DNA of 64,000 bases from Acidobacteriota bacterium. GTDB taxonomy: Bacteria; Acidobacteriota; Terriglobia; Acidiferrales; UBA7541. A model generated the notes under the pieces. It did no database searches. It worked only from the letters and a program-made list of their open reading frames with translations, and was not told where the DNA came from. Location: assembly GCA_013289665.1 (NCBI GenBank), contig JABCZN010000009.1, forward strand, positions 1 through 64,000. The letters are read 5' to 3'. The position numbers were made by a program, and so were the translations under genes. Below, in pieces: positions 1 to 8,810 of this stretch; within the stretch, counting starts at the first letter, position 1, and every line of letters begins with the position of its first letter.

Positions 1-750
1 GGTATGCCGCACCTCGTCCTCACTGCGGTCTTTCAACGCTCCGCGCGATGACTCAAACGCCAAAAAAGCCAAAATTCCGACCGCCGAAAGACAAAACTTC
101 AACTGTCGTGAATTAAGCAGGCTAGACCAGACGACGCGCCGCGGATTGAGCAAGCGATTCTAGACGAACTCTGTCGAGTAGCGAGGTCAGGTTGGAAATG
201 GCCTTGGCGGCGACAGTTTGGTATTTCAATCCAAGACCTTTGCCCGCCTCGGCTTGCGCGACGATGCCGTCAAGGCTGATTTGACTTTCCGGCACCACGG
301 GCAGTCGGTGCCGCTCCCCGCATTACCAGGCATTTGCACCCTTAGCGTGCTACTGTCTTTCGGCCCAAACCATGCGTTTGAGATGGAATGTGGTGACCTG
401 CGCGTGGGTTGCGTTCGGGGGCGCTCTTCGTATACGCAGGCTATCGCGAGCGGAACACTTTCCCGCTTCGGTGGAGTGGAGATCCAGTCGCCATTCATCC
501 TTCGGTAAAGATCGCTGTTGCAATTGCTGTGATCCGTATTTGCGTTTTCGTCTGAGCAAACCAACGAGTGTAGAGTTTCTCCCGTTAGCCGAACATCTTG
601 ATCCTGGTACCCACTCGTCAGGTTGCGGCGTGATATGTCTAAGTGGTTTCCTCGCAGACCGCCCCGTGCAAAGTATGAATAAAGCACAATCCGCTAGGAT
701 GTCGCGATTTAATCAACAGTAAAATATATAGCTATGTAATAATTGTATAT
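1..750. other. No gene recognised
   Basis: Short open frames on both strands have no recognisable domain, no good ribosome binding site and composition unlike the coding genes. The last 40 bases before 751 are unusually AT-rich for this window and probably hold the promoter of the next gene. The stretch may contain decayed coding sequence, but nothing can be named. Confidence 0.5.
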
Positions 751-2175
751 ATGGACCGCAATCATCCAGTCATCATCCAAGGCGGTATGGGTGCAGGCGT
801 GTCAAGTTGGCGGCTCGCACGGGCAGTATCTCGGCTAGGACAACTCGGGGTCGTTTCCGGTACGGCCATAGATCAGATCCTGGCCAGGCGACTGCAGGAA
901 GGCGACACGGGTGGGCATATACGGCGGGGGCTCGATCGTTTTCCTTTCCCCAAAATGGCGGAGCGCATTTTGGAAGCGTATTACATCCCCGGCGGCAAGT
1001 TGGGAAATCAGCCCTACAAAAGCCTGCCAAAACATTCCTTGGACAATTCTCGCGAACTGATCGAGTTGTGCATCGTTGCCAACTTCGTCGAGGTAAGTTT
1101 GGCCCGCGAGGGTCATGCCCATCCTGTGGGCATCAACTTTCTGGAGAAGATTCAGATTCCCCACCTGCCTTCCCTCTACGGAGCCATGCTCGCTGGAGTC
1201 GGCTATGTGCTGATGGGGGCTGGCATCCCCCTTAAAATTCCTGGTGTGCTCGACCGCCTAGCCAATCATGAGCCAGCCAGTTACCAACTACAGGTTACGG
1301 GCGCACAAGGAAGTGATGAAAACACGCTCACTTTTGTGCCGCGGGATTTCGCGGAGTGCGACCTTCCGCCATTGTTGCGCCCAAAGTTTCTCCCCATCGT
1401 CGCCTCGAATACGCTTGCCGTTGCGTTGCTGCGGAAAGCCAACGGCAGGATCGACGGATTTGTCGTCGAAGGGCCCACAGCCGGCGGACACAATGCGCCG
1501 CCGCGCGGGAAGCCAGAGCGGAGCGGAGGAGGCGAGCCGATCTACGGAGAACGCGACAAAGTAGATTTGCAAAAGATGCGAGAACTGGGCCTGCCGTTCT
1601 GGCTCGCTGGCGGATACGGCAGCGCCGAAAAGCTCCGTGAAGCCCTCGCTGCGGGGGCGACGGGGATACAAGTGGGAACCGCGTTCGCCTTCTGCGCCGA
1701 GTCGGACCTGCGCGCGGATTATAAGCAGGCGCTGTTGCAAAAAGCGAGTTGCGGAGAGGCCAAGGTTTTCACCGATCCTTCGGCTTCACCGACGGGTTAT
1801 CCATTCAAGGTCGCGCAGTTGGAAGGCACGATTTCCGAGCAAGAGGTTTACCTGGCCAGACCACGCATCTGCGATCTGGGCTATCTCCGCGAACCTTTCA
1901 GGACCGCAGCGGGCACGATTGATTATCGCTGTGCTGCACAGCCGGTGAGCATATACCTTTCCAAGGGCGGAAAGATTGAAGACACCGTGGGCCGAATATG
2001 CCTCTGCAACGCACTGGTAGCGAACGTTGGACTTCCCCAGATACACGCAGGCAAGTACGTGGAAACCGGGCTGGTCACTTCCGGAGATGACCTGAGCAGA
2101 ATTCACTCCTTTCTGCCACAAGGCAGTCCGGATTACAGTGCCGCCGATGTGATTGCAAAGTTGCTCGCCGCCTGA
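751..2175 (+). CDS. Nitronate monooxygenase / PfaD-like flavin enzyme
   Basis: A 474-residue TIM-barrel flavoprotein of the 2-nitropropane dioxygenase / enoyl-reductase (PfaD) superfamily. It starts with the typical HPVIIQGGMGAGVS strand and glycine loop. It carries a VEGPTAGGHNAPPRG segment, where the family has its catalytic or flavin-side histidine in a GGH motif, and a GATGIQVGTAFAF phosphate-binding segment near residues 300-312. Known members oxidise alkyl nitronates or act as FMN-dependent enoyl reductases; the substrate here cannot be told. The length exceeds classic nitronate monooxygenases (about 320-350) and is closer to the PfaD type. The start follows a very AT-rich stretch without a clear Shine-Dalgarno, so the mRNA may be leaderless or have a short leader. 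It is monocistronic, with no polyketide genes nearby. Confidence 0.88.
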   Translation: MDRNHPVIIQGGMGAGVSSWRLARAVSRLGQLGVVSGTAIDQILARRLQEGDTGGHIRRGLDRFPFPKMAERILEAYYIPGGKLGNQPYKSLPKHSLDNSRELIELCIVANFVEVSLAREGHAHPVGINFLEKIQIPHLPSLYGAMLAGVGYVLMGAGIPLKIPGVLDRLANHEPASYQLQVTGAQGSDENTLTFVPRDFAECDLPPLLRPKFLPIVASNTLAVALLRKANGRIDGFVVEGPTAGGHNAPPRGKPERSGGGEPIYGERDKVDLQKMRELGLPFWLAGGYGSAEKLREALAAGATGIQVGTAFAFCAESDLRADYKQALLQKASCGEAKVFTDPSASPTGYPFKVAQLEGTISEQEVYLARPRICDLGYLREPFRTAAGTIDYRCAAQPVSIYLSKGGKIEDTVGRICLCNALVANVGLPQIHAGKYVETGLVTSGDDLSRIHSFLPQGSPDYSAADVIAKLLAA

Positions 2176-2511
2176 TTTACCGCGTGACGCGGTTATAAGG
2201 AACGCGATGCTGAATGCACGGTCAGTGGTGCACGCCAGAGTTGTTCCGTAGCCTAACACACACCGATGGTCCACCTGGTAAGTTCCCTGACCCAACTTGT
2301 CCGCTTGCGACTGACGATCAGGAATCCGATACTGGCCGCTCGGTCTATTGCCCTGCCCTCAGCCGCTTGCTATATTCCGCGCATTCCAGCCCCAACTTCC
2401 TGATTTTGAGAGTGGTCGAAAATCGGGCCCGAGTCCTCCGGAGCAACCTCCAGCCGTTGCATCCTCGTCCGGGTTCGCGTTCCTAAGCACTCTAAAGCGA
2501 GGCAACTCACC
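2176..2511. other. Intergenic, nothing recognised
   Basis: A small 6-bp hairpin (2179-2193) with a 3-nt loop lies just after the preceding stop, but no U-run follows it, so a terminator is uncertain. The rest presumably holds the promoter of the secreted beta-helix gene. No coding signal was seen. Confidence 0.4.
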
Positions 2512-3702
2512 ATGAAATCCAAGCTTGTACCCCAAATAGCGTTGGCTTTGATTCTCGTGTCACCTCTGGTCTGGCCGGCCACAGCCCTGGCGGCCCGCAG
2601 CGCCCAGCTGGTCGTGGACGACGACAAAGTTGAGTGTCCCAATGCGCAGTTCACTCGCATCCAGGACGCGATTGACGCCGCTGCTCCAGGCGACGAGATT
2701 CGCATTTGCAAGGGTATCTACGTCGAGCAAGTTGCGATCCGCAAGCCTTTGAAAATCGATGCCGACAACGGCGCGATCCTCATGCCCTCCGCCATGCAGG
2801 CGAACTCGACCAGCCTCTTCGACGCTGCTCCGATCGCCACCGCGCTGCTGGTCGCGGACACTACCGGCGTTTCCATCTCCGGACTGACCGTTGACGGCAT
2901 CAACAGCGGCATCTCTCAATGCGCGCCCGATCTCATCGGCATTTCGTTCCAAAATGCTTCCGGGGAACTCGACCGCACTGCTGTCCGTAATTTCAAGCTC
3001 GCTGCGTCACTGAATGGCTGCCAGAGCGGCACCGGCATCTTTGTGCAAAGTGGCAATGGCGGCGTCTCGAAAGTCGAAATCGACCACTGCACTGTTCACG
3101 ACTTTCAGAAGAACGGCATTACCGCGGACGAAAAAGGCACGGCCACCATCATTCGTCGGAATGTTGTCACAGGCATCGGCCCAACCACCGGTGCGGCGCA
3201 GAATGGCGTTCAGATTGGCTTTGGCGCAACAGGGTCAATTCTCGACAACGTCGTGACCAGCAACGTCTCGGCGCCTTGTACCGCCGTCGCCACATGCACC
3301 GCTGTCGCCACGAACATTCTCGTCACGCAATCCGACGGTGTGGAGGTCACCGGCAACACTGCCGGCATCAGCCAGGTCAACATCTTCGTTGATGGCAACG
3401 ATGCTGAGATCGAGCGCAACGAAACCTTCGCTACCGCCGTTTTCGATGGCATTCGCTTAGAGGGCGGTCAGTCCCGCGTCCGTCAGAATCATGTTCTGAA
3501 CGGAGCCGAGTCCGGCATCTTTCTCTCCGGCAACAGCAACGTCGTTACAGGCAACGTGATCACCGAGGCCGCAATCGGCATCCTGAAAGAGACTGGTTCC
3601 TCCGGCAACATCATCGCGGGAAACCATTTCTTCAATACGCCCGTGCCGGTTCAAGATCCTCAATTCATCGACGTCGCCAAACTCATTTCGCCGAAACGTT
3701 GA
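2512..3702 (+). CDS. Secreted right-handed beta-helix protein
   Basis: A 396-residue protein with a clear Sec signal peptide (charged start, hydrophobic residues about 8-22, likely cut after ATALAA near residue 28). An FTRIQDAIDAAAPGDEIRICKGIYVEQVAI segment follows, split here as FTRIQDAIDAA and PGDEIRICKGIYVE. It is the hallmark first turn of pectate-lyase-like or NosD/periplasmic copper-binding parallel beta-helices. The remainder is made of G-N/D-x-I/V turns such as VTGNVITEA and IAGNHFF, typical of NosD-type right-handed helices. The likely role is a periplasmic or secreted carbohydrate-binding or modifying protein; no catalytic residues could be assigned. A purine-rich GCGAGGC sits upstream of the ATG. 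Confidence 0.8.
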   Translation: MKSKLVPQIALALILVSPLVWPATALAARSAQLVVDDDKVECPNAQFTRIQDAIDAAAPGDEIRICKGIYVEQVAIRKPLKIDADNGAILMPSAMQANSTSLFDAAPIATALLVADTTGVSISGLTVDGINSGISQCAPDLIGISFQNASGELDRTAVRNFKLAASLNGCQSGTGIFVQSGNGGVSKVEIDHCTVHDFQKNGITADEKGTATIIRRNVVTGIGPTTGAAQNGVQIGFGATGSILDNVVTSNVSAPCTAVATCTAVATNILVTQSDGVEVTGNTAGISQVNIFVDGNDAEIERNETFATAVFDGIRLEGGQSRVRQNHVLNGAESGIFLSGNSNVVTGNVITEAAIGILKETGSSGNIIAGNHFFNTPVPVQDPQFIDVAKLISPKR

Positions 3703-3779
3703 ACGTCTGCCCTTGCTTAGCGAGCTGCCGTTGCCGTGGCGCGCTTACCTGGCAGCCGACGAAATCAGCTGGCCACCCG

Positions 3780-4652
3780 TCACTTGGTATAAACCATCTT
3801 CATCATCTCGCGGATGTCTTCCTCCGTCACCTTCATGACTACCGCTGCGTCTGCTGGGCAGACTTCATCAGCCCGCTTTGCCCAAATCATGCGAATCTGG
3901 CCCGTCTCGTCAGCTCGATATGAGCCCTGTTTCGTCCAATGTCTGTACGGCCAGGGTGGAAATTTCGAGTACGGCAGGAGATAGACTGTGAAGTGCTTAT
4001 CCTCGCGGTCGAAGTCCACCCGAACATTGTCGTGTCGGAGTAATTCTTGGATGTACCATACATTTTCATCAGTTCGATTGATTCTGTAGAAGCGAGTTTC
4101 CCCTGTCTGCTCTTTTTTTGTCCGGCCAAAGGCAATCTCGAAGGCGAGAACTCTCTTGAGATTCGACACCTGGCTACCCTGGTAAAGGTCGGGCCAATAT
4201 CCCACGAAGACTACCGCACTCTCCATCAAAAGGGTTGCGACCACGCAGATCGCAATGCCCGCTGGGATGAGGCGCCAACCCGGAACCTTCGAGCTCAACA
4301 AAGGCGTTGAAGTCCCGGGCATCATCCCCCACTTGATCATACAGATACCGCGATAGATCGCGATTGCCCCAAACACGCAGGTCACTAGCATTGAGGCAAC
4401 TTCGTGCGTGAACCCCCAAAGAAACAGGACTGCGACCGCAACCCATTTGCCTGCTTTTCCAGCCTTGGATTTCTTCTCGGCACGCAGGATTGAGTATGCC
4501 CCGCCCAGCGCAGTAAACAGTGTCATCAATGGCAGCATCAGAATCTGCGGCAAGCTCACACCTGGCCCGGGTGCCTGGTTAGCCATGACAGGCGTCGCGC
4601 AAGTTAAGACCACGGCGACGAAAAAAAAGAAGCGTTTACCGAGTGAGTTCAT
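3780..4652 (-). CDS. Membrane protein of unknown function with C-terminal soluble domain
   Basis: The start at 4652 gives 290 residues. It is preferred to an in-frame ATG 24 bases upstream because its ATG overlaps the stop of the upstream gene as ATGA and follows GGAAAG. The sequence shows a signal or first membrane segment (about residues 5-25), then hydrophobic segments around 36-55, 68-105 and 130-155. A hydrophilic C-terminal half follows. That half ends with an alternation such as YRADETGQIRMIWAKRADEVCP that resembles the C-terminal sheet of type II/IV pseudopilin-like proteins, but this is only a resemblance. It is probably co-translated with the gene at 4649-5281. I do not recognise the family. 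Confidence 0.6.
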   Translation of the reverse strand: MNSLGKRFFFFVAVVLTCATPVMANQAPGPGVSLPQILMLPLMTLFTALGGAYSILRAEKKSKAGKAGKWVAVAVLFLWGFTHEVASMLVTCVFGAIAIYRGICMIKWGMMPGTSTPLLSSKVPGWRLIPAGIAICVVATLLMESAVVFVGYWPDLYQGSQVSNLKRVLAFEIAFGRTKKEQTGETRFYRINRTDENVWYIQELLRHDNVRVDFDREDKHFTVYLLPYSKFPPWPYRHWTKQGSYRADETGQIRMIWAKRADEVCPADAAVVMKVTEEDIREMMKMVYTK

Positions 4653-5281
4653 TGTGCTTTCCACGAAAAGACCCAATCTTCACGCGGCATAAATTGCACT
4701 TTCTGAAACTGGGCTACTCCTCCAATGGTATTGACCAGGGGATAGTTTGACTTAAGTAGTGTGACTTCCTGCAGAATCAGCCGGTATTCGCCCGTCTCGA
4801 GAGGGCGCAACCACGGTTCGGTCGTCGTGAGGATATAGCGAGCGTCCGCAGTTGGCGCTTGTTGATAGTAGTGGACGTGCAAGCACACAGTTTCGTTCCG
4901 TTGAATTGACAAATCGAATCGCGTCCGGCCCAAAATGTTACGCAGGTTTAGCACTTGATGACGCGGCCACAGCTCCTCGACCTCCAGGTCAACGGGGATG
5001 GGATGCACATCGTCCGCGGGCAGTGGAATCGACAGTCCCTGGACGATCGCAAATGGAAACGGATTCCTATAAAAGTAAATACCGTCGACAATGACGTGAT
5101 CGGGATGAACTAGAATGGTGATCTGTTCACGCTCAAAACGGGCCAGGGGCGACCATCCAAGAAGGAAGGAAAACCCCAGCAGAGCTACGACTGCGCTCGA
5201 GTCAAGCATGACATGACGCCACTGATGCAAGCGGATACTCCGCGCTGTGTAGATTGCCATTGCTTTGCGAGTATAGAACAA
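4649..5281 (-). CDS. Single-pass membrane-anchored protein of unknown function
   Basis: 210 residues. One hydrophobic segment near residues 25-43 (VVALLGFSFLLGW) follows a basic N-terminus, then a mostly beta-strand-like extracytoplasmic region. No catalytic motif was found. It ends in a 4-base ATGA overlap with the downstream membrane protein (3780-4652), so the two are very likely translationally coupled and work together at the membrane. The upstream neighbour is divergent (5550 onward). The start is not certain: a second ATG lies seven codons in, and another at about codon 25. Confidence 0.55.
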   Translation of the reverse strand: MFYTRKAMAIYTARSIRLHQWRHVMLDSSAVVALLGFSFLLGWSPLARFEREQITILVHPDHVIVDGIYFYRNPFPFAIVQGLSIPLPADDVHPIPVDLEVEELWPRHQVLNLRNILGRTRFDLSIQRNETVCLHVHYYQQAPTADARYILTTTEPWLRPLETGEYRLILQEVTLLKSNYPLVNTIGGVAQFQKVQFMPREDWVFSWKAQ

Positions 5282-5549
5282 GCTGGCCAGGTCACGGTTG
5301 GTTCCGGACGACTGGATCGATCCAAAAACTATTTGTCAGAGTGCCGCGTCTAGCACGCACAACAATCAATCGCACGCCGGTTGCCGCGCCGTCAGTTTCA
5401 ACATTGTAGGTTTTGACATTCGCCCCCACTCTCACTCAGAATTTCCCTGCTGCCCCGCGCTTCGTCGATCGTCGGGATATACTCTTTCCCGTCATCGTCG
5501 CGTCATTAACCGCGGACTGCCTACGCACAGCGAGTTCCCGGGAGGCCCC

Positions 5550-6671
5550 ATGAACCACAGACCACACACCCTCGCATCATTCTGCACGGCTTTTTTCATC
5601 CTGCTTCTCGGCGCAATTTCCTCTCTCGCCCAAACGCCAACGAATCCCCCGCCAAACTGGCCCTCCCCGCAGGAAGGCGACTACACCGTCCACGATTTCC
5701 ATTTTCAATCCGGCGAGACACTCCCGGAACTCCACCTCCACTACCGCACCCTCGGCAAGCCCCTCAAGGACGCCGCCGGCCGCACCACCAACGCCGTCCT
5801 GATCCTCCACGGCACGGGCGGCAAGGGCGACACTTTTCTTCAGCCCATCTTTGCGGGAGTCCTTTTCGGTCCCGGCCAACTCCTCGACGCCAGCAAATAT
5901 TTCCTAATTCTTCCCGACAACATCGGCCACGGTAAATCCAGCAAACCCAGCGACGGCTTGCATGCCCATTTCCCGCGATATGAATATGTGGACATGGTCG
6001 CGCTCCAGCACGAACTCGTCGAAAAAGGTTTGGGCGTCAACCACCTTCGCTTGATCCTCGGCACTTCCATGGGCTGCATGCATTCCTGGGTCTGGGGCGA
6101 AACCTACACCGATTTCATGGACGCCCTGATGCCCCTCGCCTGCTTGCCCGTGCAGATTGCCGGGCGCAACCGCATCTGGCGCAGGATGGTCACCGACGGC
6201 ATCCGCCAGGATCCCGACTGGAAGAATGGCGACTACACCGCGGAGCCGCTCGCCGCCCTCGCAGTGTCCGCCGATTTTCTGATCATCGCCGGCAGCGCTC
6301 CCCTGCACATGCAGGAAGATCTCCCCACCCGAGATGCCGCCGACAAGTACCTCGCCGCCACCCTCGCGCGTATCAACTCCACTCTCGACGCCAACGATTT
6401 TCTCTATGCCGTCGATTCCTCGCGCAACTACGATCCATCCGCCAAACTCGAAACCATCAAGGCCCACGTCATGTACATCAACTCCGCCGACGATTTCATC
6501 AACCCGCCCGAATTAGGCATCGCGGAACGCGAAATCAAGCGCGTGAAGCACGGCCGGTTCGTGCTCCTGCCCGCCTCCGAACAAACCTTTGGCCACGGCA
6601 CCCACACCCACGCCGCCGCCTGGCAATCCTATCTACAGCAACTCCTCGTCGAGACCGCAAACCCCAATTAA
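5550..6671 (+). CDS. Secreted alpha/beta hydrolase, homoserine acetyltransferase-like
   Basis: 373 residues from the ATG that follows GGGAGG; the open frame extends 84 codons further upstream but without leader or RBS features. A Sec signal peptide spans residues 1-28 (cut near SSLAQ). The fold is alpha/beta hydrolase of the MetX-like class. It has an HGTGGKGD oxyanion-type loop near 88, the nucleophile elbow GTSMGC with Ser173, a candidate catalytic Asp at 314/315 (NSADDF), and histidines in FGHGTHTH near 348-354. True MetX is cytoplasmic and works in methionine synthesis. A leader peptide and a lack of met neighbours argue for an exported hydrolase of unknown substrate. Confidence 0.8.
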   Translation: MNHRPHTLASFCTAFFILLLGAISSLAQTPTNPPPNWPSPQEGDYTVHDFHFQSGETLPELHLHYRTLGKPLKDAAGRTTNAVLILHGTGGKGDTFLQPIFAGVLFGPGQLLDASKYFLILPDNIGHGKSSKPSDGLHAHFPRYEYVDMVALQHELVEKGLGVNHLRLILGTSMGCMHSWVWGETYTDFMDALMPLACLPVQIAGRNRIWRRMVTDGIRQDPDWKNGDYTAEPLAALAVSADFLIIAGSAPLHMQEDLPTRDAADKYLAATLARINSTLDANDFLYAVDSSRNYDPSAKLETIKAHVMYINSADDFINPPELGIAEREIKRVKHGRFVLLPASEQTFGHGTHTHAAAWQSYLQQLLVETANPN

Positions 6672-6745
6672 CGCTTCCCGCAGTCATCAGGTGGCATCGG
6701 TGAATTGCCCGGTGATATCGTGCGGCCGGATTCCCGGAGGATTTT

Positions 6746-7852
6746 ATGATACTCACGTTTCGAATCTCCATATTTTTCCTGGCGTGGACGCTCATTGCCG
6801 CCCCCGTTCTGTGCGCGACTGAGTCCGAGCCTCTTCGAGTCGTCATCGCCGGACTGGTTCACGGTCACGTGGAGGGTTTTTTCGCGAATTCCATCGATCG
6901 GCCAGAGATTCGCGTCATCGGCATCAGCGATCCCGATCGCAGCCTCTTCGAACGCTACGCGGCTCAGTTCAAACTCGATTCCTCCTTGTATCACTCGGAT
7001 CTCGAAGAGATGCTGCGCGCCACCAAGCCGCAAGCGGTTCTCGTCTATTCCAGCACATTCGATCACCGGAAGATTATGGAACTCTGTGCCAGGCATCACA
7101 TTCCGGTCATGATGGAAAAGCCGCTCGCCGTCAGTCTCGAAGACGCCCAGGCGATCGCACGCGCGGCACGCGAAGGAAACGTCCAGGTCCTGGTGAACTA
7201 CGAAACATCCTGGTATCCAAGCAACCACGCCGCATATGACCTGGTCCACGCCGGTGCGATTGGTGACATCCGAAAAGTTGTGGTCCACGACGGTCACCAG
7301 GGGCCAAAGGAAATTGGCGTCGGCCCGGAATTCCTGAACTGGCTCACGGATCCCAAGCTGAACGGCGGCGGCACGCTGTTTGATTTTGGCTGCTACGGAG
7401 CCGACTTGATGACCTGGCTGATGAACGGGCAAAGGCCGCTGTCGGTCACTGCGGTCACCCAGCAGATCAAGCCGGAAACTTATCTGCGTGTAGATGACGA
7501 AGCGACGATCATTCTCACCTATCCGAAGGCCCAAGCAATCGTGCAAGCTTCTTGGAACTGGCCTTTCGACCGTAAGGATATGGAAGTTTACGGCCGGACC
7601 GGCTACGCGATTACCGTCCGGCGGGACGATCTAAAAGTTCGTCGAGCAGGCGAAAAACAGGAACAGCTCATCGCTGCCCAGAAAGTGCCGCCTCCCTACG
7701 ATGATCCCCTCACCTATCTCCGAGCGGTCATCCTGGATGGACTGAAACCCGAATCCCTGTCTTCTCTCGAAACCAACCTGATCGTCACGGAAATTCTCGA
7801 CGCAGCCCGCCAATCCGCCGCCACCGGCAAAACCGTGGACTTGAAACCGTAA
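6746..7852 (+). CDS. Exported Gfo/Idh/MocA family oxidoreductase
   Basis: 368 residues, start fixed by GGAGGATTTT immediately before the ATG. Residues 1-24 form a Sec signal peptide (cut after VLCA). An N-terminal Rossmann domain follows, with the dinucleotide loop VVIAGLVHGHVEGF instead of the usual GxGxxG. The family-typical EKPLAVSLEDA motif follows (Lys probably catalytic). The C-terminal Gfo/Idh/MocA substrate domain contains GGGTLFDFGCYGADL. Members oxidise or isomerise sugars and cyclitols with tightly held NAD(P); exported ones resemble glucose-fructose oxidoreductase. It may form a transcription unit with the hydrolase 74 bases upstream. Confidence 0.85.
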   Translation: MILTFRISIFFLAWTLIAAPVLCATESEPLRVVIAGLVHGHVEGFFANSIDRPEIRVIGISDPDRSLFERYAAQFKLDSSLYHSDLEEMLRATKPQAVLVYSSTFDHRKIMELCARHHIPVMMEKPLAVSLEDAQAIARAAREGNVQVLVNYETSWYPSNHAAYDLVHAGAIGDIRKVVVHDGHQGPKEIGVGPEFLNWLTDPKLNGGGTLFDFGCYGADLMTWLMNGQRPLSVTAVTQQIKPETYLRVDDEATIILTYPKAQAIVQASWNWPFDRKDMEVYGRTGYAITVRRDDLKVRRAGEKQEQLIAAQKVPPPYDDPLTYLRAVILDGLKPESLSSLETNLIVTEILDAARQSAATGKTVDLKP

Positions 7853-8189
7853 TTCAGTTTCATAACACACGCCATATAGTAGGGGCGCTTCTTTACTGCC
7901 CTGGAAATTACTTACTGCGGTTAACGTGCATCGCTAAAGATAGCCTTAGCACATATTCAGAGACGCATAGCGCATGATCAGGGCAAGTACTGAGCGTTTA
8001 AAGGAAGTGGTCGGGCAGCCGCCCAGGTATAAATTCCGCTTCCCCACTACCCGTGTTCCCGTGTTTATCCGGCTTGCGCGATCTAAGAAACTTCGTTAGG
8101 CTGACTCAGTCGCCGGCGGTGGCTTCCCCCCTCACCCGCTATCGGTCGTTCAACTTGCAATTCAAATACCTGTCAACGAAGGATGACGT
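7853..8189. other. Intergenic with a weak palindromic element
   Basis: It contains a degenerate GTAGGGGCGC/ACTGCCC element at about 7878-7902 that resembles the TGTAG-flanked hairpins found elsewhere in the window. No gene was seen. The 3' part should hold the promoter of the lipoprotein gene. Confidence 0.4.
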
Positions 8190-8474
8190 ATGACCCGCAA
8201 GAAGACCTGGGTGAGATTCACTGTGGCACTGGTGCTGAGTTTGCCGTTGACTGCCTGCAAGGACACAAAAACCCTGCAAGAGAACGAACAATTAAAGGCT
8301 CATGTGGCGGAACTTCAGAAAGAAAACGGCCAAGTGGGAAACGACCTGGAAACAGTGACTGCTGACCGGGATGAGTTGAAGAAAGAGAACGAAAAACTTC
8401 AGGCGGAGCTTAAGGCCTTGAAAGCGAAGGGCTCTGGAAAGAAAGCTGCGCATCGAAAGCGCCATCGGAGCTAA
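8190..8474 (+). CDS. Small coiled-coil lipoprotein
   Basis: 94 residues. A basic N-terminus and a hydrophobic stretch lead to the lipobox LTAC (Cys at about 24), predicting signal peptidase II processing and lipid anchoring. The mature part is almost entirely a heptad-repeat coiled coil rich in Glu, Lys, Leu and Asn (LQENEQLKAHVAELQ and similar). It ends in a basic tail KKAAHRKRHRS. This architecture suits a periplasmic spacer in the style of Lpp or a structural partner, but no family can be named. AAGGATGA precedes the start with good spacing. Confidence 0.75.
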   Translation: MTRKKTWVRFTVALVLSLPLTACKDTKTLQENEQLKAHVAELQKENGQVGNDLETVTADRDELKKENEKLQAELKALKAKGSGKKAAHRKRHRS

Positions 8475-8560
8475 GCTCACGGCAATTGTAAGACCCGCAC
8501 GTTGTTTCAATTGTGCGAACCGGTATCTGATTTCACATTCAGAAAAGGGAGGTTTCGAGC

Positions 8561-8806
8561 ATGAAATCTTTTGAGGTGCAATTTCGCTACCAAGATCGAA
8601 CGGAAGGAAACGTGGAATCTACCGTCAAGGTCGACGCATCAAGTCTTCCCGGAGCGGTTGGCAAAGCGGTGCGTGAGTTCGTCAAAGGCCTGGACCGCAA
8701 GCAGAGATTCGATATGAACAAAAATGGCCTGGAAATTGCCGCCAAGTCTGTCGGCTCGGCAGCCGAGGCGACAACAGACAAATCCGCGGAAGCCGCCGCT
8801 AGTTGA
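8561..8806 (+). CDS. Small hypothetical protein
   Basis: 81 residues, with a strong GGGAGG ribosome binding site. The N-terminal 50 residues look like a small mixed alpha/beta fold (SFEVQFRYQDR then AVGKAVREFVKGLDRK); the tail is Ala/Ser/Glu rich and probably disordered. No signal peptide. It lies 86 bases after the lipoprotein gene in the same direction and may share its transcript. It converges with the PilZ gene, with only 4 bases between the stops. Function unknown. Confidence 0.65.
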   Translation: MKSFEVQFRYQDRTEGNVESTVKVDASSLPGAVGKAVREFVKGLDRKQRFDMNKNGLEIAAKSVGSAAEATTDKSAEAAAS

Positions 8807-8810
8807 GAAC

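Noticed and set aside
218..722. Overlapping small frames at the window start
   Set aside because: No domain, RBS or codon signature; frames on both strands are equally plausible.
5298..5549. 84-codon upstream extension of the MetX-like hydrolase
   Set aside because: It would bury the signal peptide, and the downstream ATG has a GGGAGG box.
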